64,000 bases of DNA from Dimorphilus gyrociliatus (GCA_904063045.1 CAJFCJ010000014.1:124001-188000), one strand, 5' to 3'; shown: positions 39,334-50,893, numbered from the stretch's first letter. The notes: generated by a model not told the origin, from the sequence alone. A program made the numbers and translations.

Positions 39334-40083
39334 ATGACAACAGTAGCATCAAATACAACTTCGTATCTAGAAACCTTCTCCTCTTTTGATAGTTTCTTAG
39401 CTCATCAGCGACCAATAGTTCCGTTAGTTCAAAAATTCGGTACCCCAATATGGTATATAATCGGATTTGTTGGTAATACTTTAGCCTTTCGGCTGTGGAT
39501 TAAGAGAAACATGAGAAATTCGTCGGGCTTCTATTTAGCCGCTTTAGCTATGTCAGATCTCATATTTTTACTTATGAATTTGCTGTTTGAACTTCAAAAT
39601 ACGTGGCAAGTAAACGTGCTGTATCAACCTGGAATTTGTCAATCTTTTCCGGTAATATATATGGCTATACAGTACCTTTGCCCTCTATTGGTCTTGGCTT
39701 TTACAGTTGAAAGATACATTTCAATTTGCCATCCCTTTAAAAGTGAGGTATTTTGTACAATGAGCAGAGCTGTTAAAGTGACGATTGGCCTGTCTCTTTT
39801 AACTCTGGCCCTTCATGCTGTTCAAGGCGAGTACTTGTAGAGTCTGATTGAACATTTCTCATGAAATATATAGCACATGAGTAGAGCAATAGAGATAAAG
39901 AGATGCTTATATATTTTAGTCTATTACCAATAGGTGACGCTACCAAAGAGAAATCGTCATTATTAGTTTTATATATATATATATATATATAATTAATTAA
40001 AAAAGGAAAAAGCTTAGCTAAGGGATTTTTCCTGTATGTTTTCGTTTAAAATAGAAATGCTTTAAGATTGAATGGCTAAGGTA

Positions 40084-40135
<52 letters not shown>

Positions 40136-40830
40136 AAGAGATTGAATGAGAGCAAGAACCTATTTTAATAATCTATTTTTGGATTCGAAATATAGGTTAT
40201 TTTTGGACGTTTGACGCAAAAAACAGGGAATGTACTCTGAGGAGAAGTGCTATTGCTGGGGATCCTTCATTATGGTCGGTTTATACTTGGTGTACGGAAT
40301 TGATTGTTTTTGCCCTAGTTCCCGTAGTTATACTCGTACTAAATGTATTGGTTATTAGGGAAGTTAGGAAAATATCAAAGTCAGAGGAAAAACGCCTATT
40401 TAAACATACGACAAAATCCAAAGGAGGAAGTAAAACATCTGCTACAACCGTCACTTTATTAGCCGTCTCTTTCTATCTAATTGTAACCACACTTCCAGTG
40501 ACGATATTCTATTCGATGGGACATTCGTTCGAAAAGGGCGATCTGAGTCTATCGGAAGAAGAGATAGAAGAAGACAAAACCTGGCAGAGATACTTAACAT
40601 TTTGGACAATTAGGATATTCGTTCAGCAATGGGGAATGTCTCATTACGCTTGTAATTTTTTCATTTATCTTCTAACTGGTAAAAAATTTAGAGATGAACT
40701 AAAGAAACTTCTGTGTAAGAGGATGCCGTGGAAAAATGACGATTATAATAGAAGCGTCATGTTTAGTGCCCTACCCCAAACAGAACTTAAAAACGGTACG
40801 TCAGGTCAAGGTCTGACTAGTTCTGTATGA
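39334..40830 (+). CDS. Rhodopsin-like GPCR, peptide/orphan type (375 aa, one GC–AG intron)
   Basis: Exons 39334–39826 and 40196–40830 join in phase to 375 aa. Class-A hallmarks: GN in TM1 (Asn48), LAxSD in TM2 (Asp75), Cys102 before TM3 and Cys177 in loop 2 (the usual disulfide pair), an ERY motif at 126–128, TM5 near ELIVFALVPVVILVLNVLVI, and TM7 with CNFFIYLLTGKKFR replacing NPxxY. N-glycosylation sites precede TM1. It should sit in the plasma membrane and signal through a G protein. The ligand is unknown; the pattern resembles the large peptide-receptor-like families expanded in lophotrochozoans. Frame continuity requires a GC donor (CAAG/GCGAGT at 39827) because the nearby GT would break the phase. 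The 369-bp intron holds TA and GT–GA microsatellites. Confidence 0.87.
40083..40130 (+). repeat. Compound (GT)n(GA)n microsatellite inside the GPCR intron
   Basis: About seven GT units pass into roughly fifteen GA units. It lies 65–110 bases upstream of the second GPCR exon, with a TA repeat (39971–39990) earlier in the same intron. Confidence 0.9.
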
Positions 40831-41153
40831 TGAAATTATTATTTATGATTACATATTATACATATATGCATTTGCAGTATAAACCAAAGTGTAGGCTGGC
40901 AAACAAACAAACAAACAAAGTAACTGATATACAGTATATTTGTAGACATTATATGCGTATTCTTAAGAACATTTATCAGTGTGTACGATAAAAACAACAT
41001 GCATACTTTTCGCATATACAGTCTTTGCAGTATATGTTCCAGCTTTTATTCTTTCTTCTTATTTGCTCTCTCTTCTCTCTCTCTCTCTCCCTATAACCTA
41101 CTATTAATAAAGACACAAATTATTCCAATTTCTCTTCCTCCTCCCTTCTATTC
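40831..41153. other. Convergent spacer between the GPCR and the PA-like gene
   Basis: 323 bp with an ACAGTATA motif near 40931 and a CT tract near 41068–41089. No ORF of note. Confidence 0.5.
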
Positions 41154-43044
41154 CTAGCAAAAACTGGATATCGTCTTTCTTCGTTCTTTAATAAACAAAT
41201 TAAACTCATCATCTTCACTCGTTACTCTTTCCAGAATATAACCCTTATCATTACTGTTAATCTCTTCAAAAAGTTGAAAAACCCTTCTTTTAAAATTTAT
41301 ACTTATCAAACTGCAATTGAAATTTCTACTGCAATATTTAAAAGTATTTAAAAGTGACGTAAACTTAATCTCTTCCTTATTAATTAGCCTCTTTCTTTTC
41401 ACAAGTACGAATATTTCGCGATTATCTTTCGAGCTATTTGATGATTTAACTAGATTATTTATATTCTGAAGATTTCTTTGTGGAGATGAGGTAAAAGTGG
41501 CCACTGTAGTTGTAGGCGAAACTGCCAATCTTGGAGGATAAAAGCTGTAGATAAGGTTAAATAGTCATTAATAGCAATTCTTTTTATAAATATCAATGGG
41601 AAAAGGCATGAAGGGGGGCGGGGAGAGAGAGTGAGGGAGGAAAAAACGGACAGAGTAACGGTAGTTTAGCTTAGGCTAAACAAGTGCGAATAGGTGGGAG
41701 TATAGTGTAAATAAATCGAGTAATGTATATAATTACCTAGTGATTAAGGGGGCGGAGGTTGACAAAGAGAAGGGATCGCCAAAGTAATAGGAATATAATT
41801 CAATTTCTCTTATGAAAAGCTTATGAGTTTGTTTATTTAAGACGGAAATTTGTAAAGCTCTTCCTTGACAAGGTAAATAATTCCAATAAGAAATGTACCA
41901 ACAACTTCTAATGCTAATGAAGCAACTTGTCACATTTTCGTCAGCACCTCTTAATCGAATTTCAACTTGACTGTTTTCTAAAGAGCAAAGAATTGTTATT
42001 CAATTATTTAATGGATGATAAAGGAAAGATAAGAGGATGTGGTTTGTTGTCGGTGGGAAGAAGGGTGGAGAAGGGAAGAAATAGGAAAGTGAAGAGAAAC
42101 AAGAAAAATCAGTATCTTTTTTTAGAGTGTAAGGTCTTATGCATGGGATATAGTTTGACAAGAGTATTTCTTTTTTATTTGGTATTTGTTACCTCTAGGA
42201 AGAAATCTCATTCTAATGATATTTATTAGAAATTCTTTTCTTAGTTGAATAGAAAACTTTCTTAGACCGTCCAAAGGAAAACTATTATACATTTTTCCAT
42301 CTATTAACTGACTAGCCAATCCTTTTCCGCCGTATGCTTTACCTCCCCTGGCTAAATTCTTGGAAATACCGTCCGAAATTAGACCTACTGATTCTTCCAA
42401 AGTCGCTACTAAAACCTTATTACCACTAATAAAACTTTTGACAGCTAGAGAACCGCCATGTATTCCGGTTGGGACGCTAGTCGACTGTTCTAGCTCTTTA
42501 ACTGCCTCTATAGACGTTCCTGTACGATATATATAATTTTTCAACAAAAGTAAAAGTCATCTTATGCGTTCCATTCGAAAAATGATACTAGACAGAGTGT
42601 ATGAAGTACTTAATAGTGAATTTACCCGAAGGCGAAGACAATATGATAGCTAAACATCCTTTCTCTTGGTAGGAATTCAATAATCTATAACAGGTCTTGA
42701 AATAAATTAAGGTCGGAAGTCGAAAGATGATTATCTTTCCCCGAACAGATTCGAGATCAGGTTTATTCATACTACGGCAATTATCTTTAATATATTCAAT
42801 GATAACTTCACCTTTTATCTTTAAAGAAGAGAAATTAATGAATATTTGAATCTTGAAAGAAAACGACAATTATTATTCCAAATACCTTTAGCCAAGAATT
42901 AAAATAAGAAGGAAATGTGCGTATGGAATATCGAATCATTTCCGGTAGAAAATGAACATAAAACTCTCCACTATCAAGAGTTAAGGAAGGAGAAATAAGT
43001 AGTATGGAAACAATTAGGAGACGGCAGGTTAGATTCCTTTCCAT
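41154..43044 (-). CDS. Secreted protein of unknown function, possible PA-like domain (447 aa)
   Basis: Exons, 5' to 3': 43044–42886, 42851–42626, 42519–42193, 41977–41737, 41544–41154. They close in phase to 447 codons plus TGA. The N-terminus is a clear signal peptide (RLLIVSILLISPSLTLDSG, residues about 8–26); no other membrane helix is evident. Residues about 90–185 resemble a protease-associated (PA) domain. They contain VRGKIIIFRLP, then an alpha/beta stretch KGCLAIILSSPSG, then a VPTGIHGGSLAVKSFISGN segment that matches the PA IPxxxI-x-x-G core. The rest is unfamiliar, including a Cys-containing block (TSCFISIRSCW) and a basic C-terminus. The PA assignment is my own weak pattern match and no catalytic domain is seen. 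The gene is divergent from the hydrolase starting at 44025, with a 980-bp gap. Confidence 0.7.
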
Positions 43045-44024
43045 TTCTTTCTTTCTTTCTTTCTTTCTTTCTTGCTTTCTTTCTTCTCTTTGTTTTATTC
43101 CATTTGGAGATGTAAAGGGAGAGAAACCTTTCTTTCACATTTCATTGTGTCTGGGTATTAATCATATAATTCAAATTATGATTATCATTATAATTACCAT
43201 TTTCCCTCGTCTTGAATTTATTATTCTTTGTTCTTTTCTTTCAAATTAGATAAATCAATTCATATGCAAAATCAATGTATTCCACTTTTCAATAACTTTT
43301 TAAATAGCTCTTTCCTCTCTTTTCATTCCCTTCTCTCTTCTGCCTAAAGTTAAACGGCAAGGAGGAGATACGTCGACTCTTCCCCTTCTTCCTTGTATTG
43401 TCCCGTGTCTGATCTTTACTCCTCCATCAGTAGTACAGGCCTGTTAATCTAATGTGCACACTTACAACGCGTATTTGTTTATAGACCATCTTTATTTTAT
43501 AGGTTTTTCTCTTAAGAAAATCTTTCAAGCATGAATAATCACTTTTTATTAATGATTTTCATTTTTCCTTCTTAACCTAGATTCATTATTTATTTTGTAA
43601 AATGATAACATCACTTTTTTTTCCCGCCAAAAAAAAAATAAATCAATTGTGCCTGTCTGTCTGTCTATCCTTCGTTCTTTTTCCCCTTCTCTCTCTCTTC
43701 GTGTCCTCTTCTACTCATTTCCCACTACTCTTTCTTGTTGTATTATTCTCTTTCAATATTATCGTTATAGGCCTAAATTTCCCCCTCGTTTTTTCCACGA
43801 AAAAGGAGTTTTGTATAGGCTGGTTTCCTGTTTCATATATACGTCTTTTTTTTTTTTCTCAGAATAGTTTTTATACAAAAACTAATGATTTATTCGAAAA
43901 AGAAAGTGATTTCATAGGAATTAAGATAAGTGACACTAGTTGGATTATGTCATATTATGATCAATATCTAGGAATTTAATATTATACTCGAAGTGAATTT
44001 CGCACGGTTCTTTTTATTCGCGTA
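43045..44024. other. Divergent intergenic region between the PA-like and hydrolase genes
   Basis: 980 bp between two divergent starts, so it must contain both promoters. A CTTT tract lies at about 43045–43085 and further pyrimidine tracts at about 43660–43700 and 43846–43859. The plus-strand ORF at 43602–43979 is a hydrophobic low-complexity frame; an in-frame TAA at 43977–43979 precedes the hydrolase ATG. Confidence 0.5.
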
Positions 44025-46498
44025 ATGACTTTATACCAACTTGGTTATAAAGACTATAACGATTACGTAGAAACGTTGGATAATTTAACAGGTAAATAAA
44101 AATGGTTAGATATTTGTAAAATATTTGAATAAAGCGAATATTTTTAATAGAAAGCATTAAAGCGAACTTAGAAGGAAGAAACGATGATGACTGGAAAGAA
44201 TTTGATAATGGAATCGTTAAGTTTATGAAAGAAAACAAAATACCAGGAATATCATTAACAATTGGACGAAATGGAAATATTATCCATGAACAGAGTAAGA
44301 CAAAATTGACAAATAGAGTAATCTTATGACTTTGCATAATCGGTATTGTTTCTCTTTATTCTTCTTGACCAGCTTACGGTTTTGCTAATAGAAGAGAAAA
44401 AGTCAACAAGTCAAATCTATTCAGAATTGCTAGCGTAAGTAAGATGCTAACTTCAATTGGAATTTTAAGAATTATTCAAAATGGTGGTCAATTGAAATTT
44501 CATCAAAAAGTCTTTGGCCGAAACGGTTGGTTGGGAATAAAAGAAAATATCTTCATTCATTGAATCATTCATTGTAAACTTTGTTTACTGTTTAATTATC
44601 ATATTAGGCATCCTATCTTCCTATTCCCCTACTGAAAGTGGCGATAAACGCCTACTGAACATAACTGTTCGACACCTTTTACAGCATAGTGGCGGTTGGG
44701 ATAGAGAGATAGCGGGCGATCCAGTCTTTTATAAGAATGTTGGTAAGAATATGAAAGTTGATGAGCCAGTTTCGGCCCAAGTATTAATATCTTATATGAT
44801 GGGTCAGAAATTACAGTTTAAACCAGGTAATCTAATGAGGTTTATATAGTGTATTCACACTCTCTTTGTACGTAGTAAAAACAATAAACAATTTCCTCTC
44901 TTTCCCTCTGTGAATAGGCTCAATTAATTGAACGCCTTTAAGCTTATAATCTACCTATTCACCAGTTCATCTTCTCCTTTTTAGGTAGTAAATATTGCTA
45001 TTCAAATTTTGGTTACGTCATTCTTGGAAGAATAATTGAAAAAATCAAAGGCGTCTCTTATGAAGAGTATATTAAATCTTTTCTTACCGATATTGGCGTA
45101 GATGATATGAGAATTGGAAAAACCCAATATTGCCATAGACTTATTGAAGAAGTAGAATATTTTGTAAACCCTCTAATGGGACCTATATTAGGAAAAAGCC
45201 TATTCAGCACAGACGAAGAGGAAGATGATGGAAGCCAAGTTCTATTACCATACGGATCGTTTTGTCTAGAGAGTGGAGATTCGGATGGAGGTTGGCTAGC
45301 TACTTCAAAGTCTGTTGTAAAATTGCTAATGAGTCTGAGCAAAGGGGAAGGTGAAGGTTGTTTATTAAATAAGAAATTAACAAATGAAATGATGAAGAAA
45401 CCAAGATATAAGAATAACAAACAATCAACTTGTTGGTACGGATTGGGCGTTGATGTTATAGGCTTCGATAAGTTATCTTTCGAACATACAGGACATTTGG
45501 ATGGTTCTACTTCTATCGCTTTAAGAAACGATAAGGGATATTGTTGCGCTCTTCTCTCCAACTACTGGCCGTTTGAAAGCGACTATTCAGGCTTACTATC
45601 AAATCTATTAAATAGAATCGAAGATTGTAGTTTGTACAGTATTCCTAATATTTTTGGCGAGTTTAAAGAGTCAATTTCGTTCTATTCGGAAAGATTCATG
45701 TTGTGTTTGAACGTTGAATTAAAGAACTTGAAGGAATTCAACAATTTTTGTAGATATAACTTGAATATGGGACCGTCTACAATTTGCTGTTGTACAGTTA
45801 AAGGCGTTATCTATTGTTACGGATTCTGGGTAAAAGATTCTAAAAACGAGCTATTAGTGTGTTCAAAGGAACTTGTCGTAGAGGAAATTAACAGGATAAA
45901 AACTGCTAACCTTCGCCTCATTTACGTCTATTTCGTACGAAATATTGATGTGTATTTATTAGTATTCGGTCAAGGTCAACCGAATACTACGCACTACCAA
46001 CTCGAATCCGACGAAGCGGACTTGGAAAGGATTCTGTCAACACCCGACGTACGAGTTGTATCGCTTACATTTAATAAGGAGCGCTATTGCGTTGTTTACG
46101 AAAAGGATGAGGAGGAAAGGGACAAGGAAGGCGGAAAGTCTACTAGACTGGAAAAGAAGAAATCCTATAGACAATACGTAGAAGTGAATAAAGAAGAAGA
46201 GTATGATAAAAAATTTAATATGCACTCAAGGTACGGAAGAATGCTGTCCTTTCTCTTCTTTTCCGAAACAGGCGATAAAATAGCATCTGTGTGGAACGAT
46301 AGCGGATCATTCTATTTCTCGGCCGAGAGGGAAATGTCCAAATACCAACTAATAACCGATTGCGGTTATCTTTACCGGAAAGGTTATAATCCTCTCTCCG
46401 TGACGTCATACATCAAGGACAATTGCCTGAAGTTTGCTTCGGTGTTTTATAAAACACCGCAAAAGAGGAAACTGACGACAAGAACGTTTAAAAAATAG
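44025..46498 (+). CDS. Beta-lactamase-fold serine hydrolase with C-terminal BTRD-like repeats (698 aa)
   Basis: Exons: 44025–44091, 44151–44294, 44373–44525, 44608–44826, 44985–46498, in phase to 698 aa. The N-terminal half has the class C/esterase fold: IPGISLTIGRNG, the nucleophile motif S91-V-S-K94 (in FRIASVSKMLT), ITVRHLLQHSGGW, Y200-S-N202, and HTG at 362–364 in place of KTG. The catalytic set therefore looks complete; animal relatives are peptidases or esterases, not antibiotic-resistance enzymes. Residues about 445–685 contain five divergent repeats, for example VRVVSLTFNKERYCVVYEK, GRMLSFLFFSETGDKIASVW and YNPLSVTSYIKDNCLKFASV. These resemble bacterial tandem repeat domain (BTRD) units, which accompany this hydrolase fold in some bacterial and fungal proteins. 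No signal peptide is seen from this ATG, so an upstream exon may be missing. An AATAAA lies at 46614. Confidence 0.86.
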
Positions 46499-47049
46499 TT
46501 GTTTATGGTAAAATGTCTAAGCAAAACTTGACCAATAGTTAATTATTACAACCACAAAGTATACGTTGGGTTGTTTTCTTAATTCTTATACTCGATAGAT
46601 GTCGTTAGTTGGTAATAAACTGTGCGCTTTTTTTGTTTTTTTGTATAGGCGTAGGATAGGTTGATTCCTGGTACCGTATCCGTTCAGTAATATGAATCGT
46701 TTGACCACAATTTAAAACAGATAAGAATTGTATTCAGATCCAAATTGAAGTAGAACACGATCTAGCAAACAAAGTTGAGGAAGATAAAAGGGATAAAGTG
46801 AGAAGTAAGGAGGCGAGGACAAGAAAGAAACCTAGTAGTCGGTAGTGCGTTGAATGTCAACACAAAAATACAACTATATACCAATATAGGTGATATAGGT
46901 ATATGTAGATAATTAGAGTCGGTCGGATAGCTAGATAGCGAGGTAGAAGAGGAAAAGGAAGAAGACAATTGTATATAATAACGTTGATATTTATGATTAT
47001 ATTTAAGTATCTATTGATACAAAGAAATTTCTGGATGCTAATTTAAATA
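46499..47049. other. Intergenic between hydrolase and GH27-like gene
   Basis: 551 bp containing a poly(A) signal AATAAA at 46614–46619 for the hydrolase and purine-rich DNA near 46770–46830 and 46945–46965. No supportable ORF. Confidence 0.5.
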
Positions 47050-49229
47050 ATGAAGAGAAAGAGTTTTAAAATACTATGTTCAATTCTATGCATCATTTTA
47101 CTCATTGGATCAATAATAGCGATATTATACTACTTGTTTTTCCATAAGAATAAGCAAGAATATAAAAGTAAGTAGAAAATTTCCTATTGCACTTAATGGA
47201 TAAATATTCTTTAATTGTTTTAATCATATAACAAGCAAACAAACAAACAAACACATTTTTGTCAGGTTTGAATTTGTATTGCTGAATATATTCGTGCTTT
47301 TAAAGGCGATAACACTGTTTCAGATAGATAGGTTGATAGAGAGACAGAGACAGACAAACAGAGAAACAGAAGCAAATATATTCAGACTTTGAACCTAACA
47401 GTATGGCAATATTACAATATAATATATACAATACATATGTACTAAGCCTATGTTTATATATCCATTTTGTTACAAACAATGGCAAAGGAATCTTTTTAAT
47501 GAGAAAACTTTGTGTGCTTTGTTCTATAGGACCAACTATTTTGAAGCCACCTGTCGGATTGATATGGAATTCTAAATGTATGGTTAAAAATCCAGAATCG
47601 TCTTCGGAAATTATGAAAATTGTCGATAGTAAATTACCGTGGGATTATTTCCCTTTCAACTTATTTATTTTCCATTTTGATAATGGCAAAGATTGTTGGC
47701 CAAATTCCAAAGAGAACGTCACTATTTCAAAAGTACGTTATAAAACTAATAAGTACGGAGTCTATATATCAAATATTTGCAATATAACATCCAAAGAATT
47801 GAGTACTGTTAGTAAGAAGATGTTGAAGAAACTTGAATACATCAGATTTGGCTATCAGACGCAAGTTTGCGGTGAAAAATTCGACGACGATTTCATTAGA
47901 AGTTTAAAGGACGGATCATCAACAAGCGTAAAGAACATTCTACATTTTCCCTATAAATTCAACATAGGAGAGGCAAAATTAACTGCAGATATACTAACTA
48001 TATCTCCACCTTTTATAAAGGAATACGTATCTGCAATAGTCGATAATTATCTATTAGATTATAAAGGGATCTTCCGTTCCGGATTCTTTCCCTACGCAAC
48101 TTCGCTAGAATTGAATAACCAATTCCAATTCGTTATGTATTGCCTAATGAAATCTCCTATTTTCGTAGATTATACCCTACATAATTTCTATTCAAAGAAA
48201 ACTATACAAACATTTTCCCAAGAGATTCTAAACAAACATAAATCGTTAATCGACTTTCATCAAAGTGAAAAAACATGGCCGATTTCCTTAAAAGTTTGTA
48301 ATAGACATAAAAGTTTCTCATTTCACTTTTTTCATCTCTATTTTTGTAAATTGAATATTCAAACGAAAATCAAAAACTACTTTTATGTCTATTATTTATC
48401 ATTGAAAACAAAAGGCGGGATCCTATATCAAAGATAAGAAATCTCATTCTAGACGCTTTCAAGTTTTCTCAAAACCCAACAGCAACGCTGGCGTTGACAA
48501 TGGAATACAAAGTTTTTGGAGATCTCAACGTCTTCAGCAGAATTCCAATGAATTTCGTTTGATATTCACCAACTCATCGGATAAAGATAGTTGGCTGTCT
48601 CTGTGTCTAACTGCCCGCGGACAGACGTTAAGGATTAAAGAATGCGATAATTCGTAAGTAAATCTATTTGAATACTGGATAAAAGATTTGCAGTTTGATT
48701 GTTATGTAATAGGGCAAAAGGAGGGCAAGGCGAACAAAGTCAAACGTTCATTTATTCAAAGAAAACCAAACAACTTATGAATAAAAAGTCGAAAAGTTAC
48801 GTTTGCCTACCGAATTATCCATATTCACCTGTAAGATTCGAGTCGATAGCTCAGCAAGATTGTTCGCTTCGTATTCAGATGAAATTGAACAAAAACGGCA
48901 ATTATCTATTGCACAATGACCATAATTTATACATGGGCGTTGGTCTATACGACCTGTACGAAGTTTATACAAGGATTGACGCCACCCAACACCTTTACGC
49001 CTTTATAAACTTTCATCCGTCCAATTCGGAAACGAGAGACTTGTCTGCAAAAACGATAAGAGGACTGCATCAATTATATAATTATAACTTTAAATGTACG
49101 GATTCATCAAGATCGCCGACCACTAAGGAGTTTCTAATCGGTGACAAAATCAAGATAGAGGCGAAAACAGTTCACTATTGTTTTATAAAGGAACTTGCGG
49201 AAGATTACGATCAATATGAATATGCATGA
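47050..49229 (+). CDS. Membrane-anchored GH27 (alpha-galactosidase)-like protein with C-terminal beta-trefoil-like domain, probably inactive (545 aa)
   Basis: Exons: 47050–47167, 47530–48293, 48415–48653, 48713–49229, in phase to 545 aa. Residues about 9–31 form a single hydrophobic helix after a basic start (MKRKSFK), as in a type II membrane protein. Residues 41–294 follow the order of GH27 landmarks: KPPVGLIWNS (for TPPMGWxxW), FDNGKDCW (for IDDCW), YKTNKYGVYI (for KGLKLGIY), then LELNNQFQFVMYCLMKSPIF (for [20 protein letters not shown]) and a matching tail. The positions expected to hold the nucleophile (KFDGC) and the acid/base (GGWNDPD) read RFGYQ and GIFRSGFFP, so hydrolysis is unlikely. 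Residues about 350–545 contain QTFIYSKKTKQLM and later YVCL and QQDC, suggesting a beta-trefoil (CBM13-type) carbohydrate-binding domain. Exon 2 start and the third intron rest on phase and weak splice sites. Confidence 0.72.
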
Positions 49230-49780
49230 GTTCGCTGAAATCCGAGAGAAACAATTAACAATTTATTAGAAATAGACGAGCAATTAAAAAGGAGTTAAAT
49301 ATCGTTCAAAGGAGAGAAAGAGAGAAATAGTTATAAAACTGTGTGCTTTTCTCTACCCTTTTTTCTTTTTTTCTCTCTTTTCTCTCTTCTTTTTGATTAA
49401 ACTTTTTCGTAACATCAAAAGATAAAGAATGATAAAATGATAGTTTAAACTTACTCAAACGACAATCATTTTTATCTAAAAGGAAAATCAAGTAACGCCT
49501 CTCTCCTTTAAAGAAAAAACTTTGTATATATATACAGTATATATATAGATATAGAGTAGTATCTTTATAGTTTTGGCGTCTATCTTGTGCGCGCGTTAGC
49601 ATATATTGTCTAAAGCTGAATGCGTCTGTGCACGTATTAACATATACGTACATGTATAGAACATTGGCAAATACTTGTACAAGTGAATCTCGGTAATACT
49701 CGACAGAGCTTTTAAGGAAAAGTCAAAAAAAGAAATTGCTAATCCTAACCTAACTCAAATCCAAAAGTTAATCAACAATT
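49230..49780. other. Intergenic between GH27-like gene and GPCR 2
   Basis: 551 bp. It includes a TATATATATACAGTATATATATAG palindromic block at about 49524–49547 and pyrimidine tracts near 49350–49395. The minus-strand ORF here is low complexity. Confidence 0.5.
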
Positions 49781-50893
49781 ATGGCTTTTAATTCGACGAG
49801 ACGAAACTTTACCTTACCAAAGTTTGACTGGGAAGCTTGGTTTGAAAAGTATGTACCCAAGTTCCATCACGCAAAAACGATGGTAATAATTGTTTCAACC
49901 GTCTGTTTGTCACTATTAATAATTGGATTCTTTGGAAATATCATTAGTTGTATAATCTTTAGTAAAAAGAGTTTAAACCGTTCAACAACTTCGGTATTCC
50001 TACGTTTCTTGGCAATAATCGATTCAATTTGTTTACTGTTCAACTGCGTTCTATGGAAAATAAGATTGTTTATGGGTTTTTTCAATCTTTCTGATAAAAC
50101 TATTCAAATGTTCATATGCGCATTCACCTATCACGGATCGTTCGCCTTTAATCAACAGAGTTCGTGGATAATTGTAGCCATGACCGTTGATAGGAGTGTT
50201 CATATTTTCTTTCCGACAAAGGCGCAAGTTTTATGTACGAAATTCAGAGCGTTCATGTTCTGTTCCTTTATCATAGTGGTAACTTTAGTATTCTATCATC
50301 CTTACTATTATCTGTATAAGGAGGGAGCGTATATCTCCATAGACCCAAAGGATAAATATTCGATTGTAATGAGTTGTAATACGATCTCCGAGTCGGCTTC
50401 CTATTACTTGAAAGATATACTGTTCCCCTTGGATAGTATCATGTATTCAGTCGTACCATCGGTTATACTGATAGTTATAAATATATTAATGATTCGTCAC
50501 GTCTACAAGTCGACGAGGAGAAGAAAAGAGATGACTCAAGGAAAAACTGACAAGGCAACGAGTAAGAAAACACTGCAAATGACTATAACCCTTATGTGTA
50601 TAAGTTTCTATTTTTTCCTAACTACATTTCCAATATCCTTGAACGTTCTTATATTCCATTTTAGAAGAACTACGACTCTAAGGGAATATATCAAGTATTT
50701 ATCTTATACAAGATACTTTAACCTTTTCGCCTATACTAATAATGCGGCTAATTTCTTTATATACTGCCTTTCCGGCTCAAAGTTCAGATCAGAATTTATA
50801 AAGTTATTTCGTAAGAAGGCGAAGGGAAGGGAAGGATCGAAAAGTCTGTCGACTTCGAATGGCTCGTCGTTTAAAGGCCAATCGCGTTATTGA
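49781..50893 (+). CDS. Rhodopsin-like GPCR, intronless (370 aa)
   Basis: Single-exon ORF from an ATG in a good context (AATT-ATGG) to TGA. Seven hydrophobic helices are visible. Class-A landmarks: GN in TM1 (Asn52), Asp81 in TM2, Cys113 before TM3 and Cys199 in loop 2, DRS at 137–139 instead of DRY, TM5 around SVVPSVILIVINILMI, and TM7 NAANFFIYCLSGSKFR in place of NPxxY. The TM7 ending FFIY-L-(T/S)G-KFR matches the GPCR at 39334, so the two belong to the same receptor group though sequence divergence is high. Ligand unknown; peptide or chemosensory roles are both possible. The C-terminal tail is Ser-rich (SLSTSNGSS), a plausible phosphorylation region. Confidence 0.87.
   Translation: MAFNSTRRNFTLPKFDWEAWFEKYVPKFHHAKTMVIIVSTVCLSLLIIGFFGNIISCIIFSKKSLNRSTTSVFLRFLAIIDSICLLFNCVLWKIRLFMGFFNLSDKTIQMFICAFTYHGSFAFNQQSSWIIVAMTVDRSVHIFFPTKAQVLCTKFRAFMFCSFIIVVTLVFYHPYYYLYKEGAYISIDPKDKYSIVMSCNTISESASYYLKDILFPLDSIMYSVVPSVILIVINILMIRHVYKSTRRRKEMTQGKTDKATSKKTLQMTITLMCISFYFFLTTFPISLNVLIFHFRRTTTLREYIKYLSYTRYFNLFAYTNNAANFFIYCLSGSKFRSEFIKLFRKKAKGREGSKSLSTSNGSSFKGQSRY

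Noticed and set aside
38960-39448. 162-codon minus-strand ORF overlapping the start of the first GPCR
   Set aside because: It is low complexity (Ser/Leu/Phe), antisense to the GPCR first exon, and has no domain.
45058-45561. 167-codon minus-strand ORF inside the hydrolase gene
   Set aside because: It is antisense to the last hydrolase exon, whose SxxK-family motifs and phase are clear.
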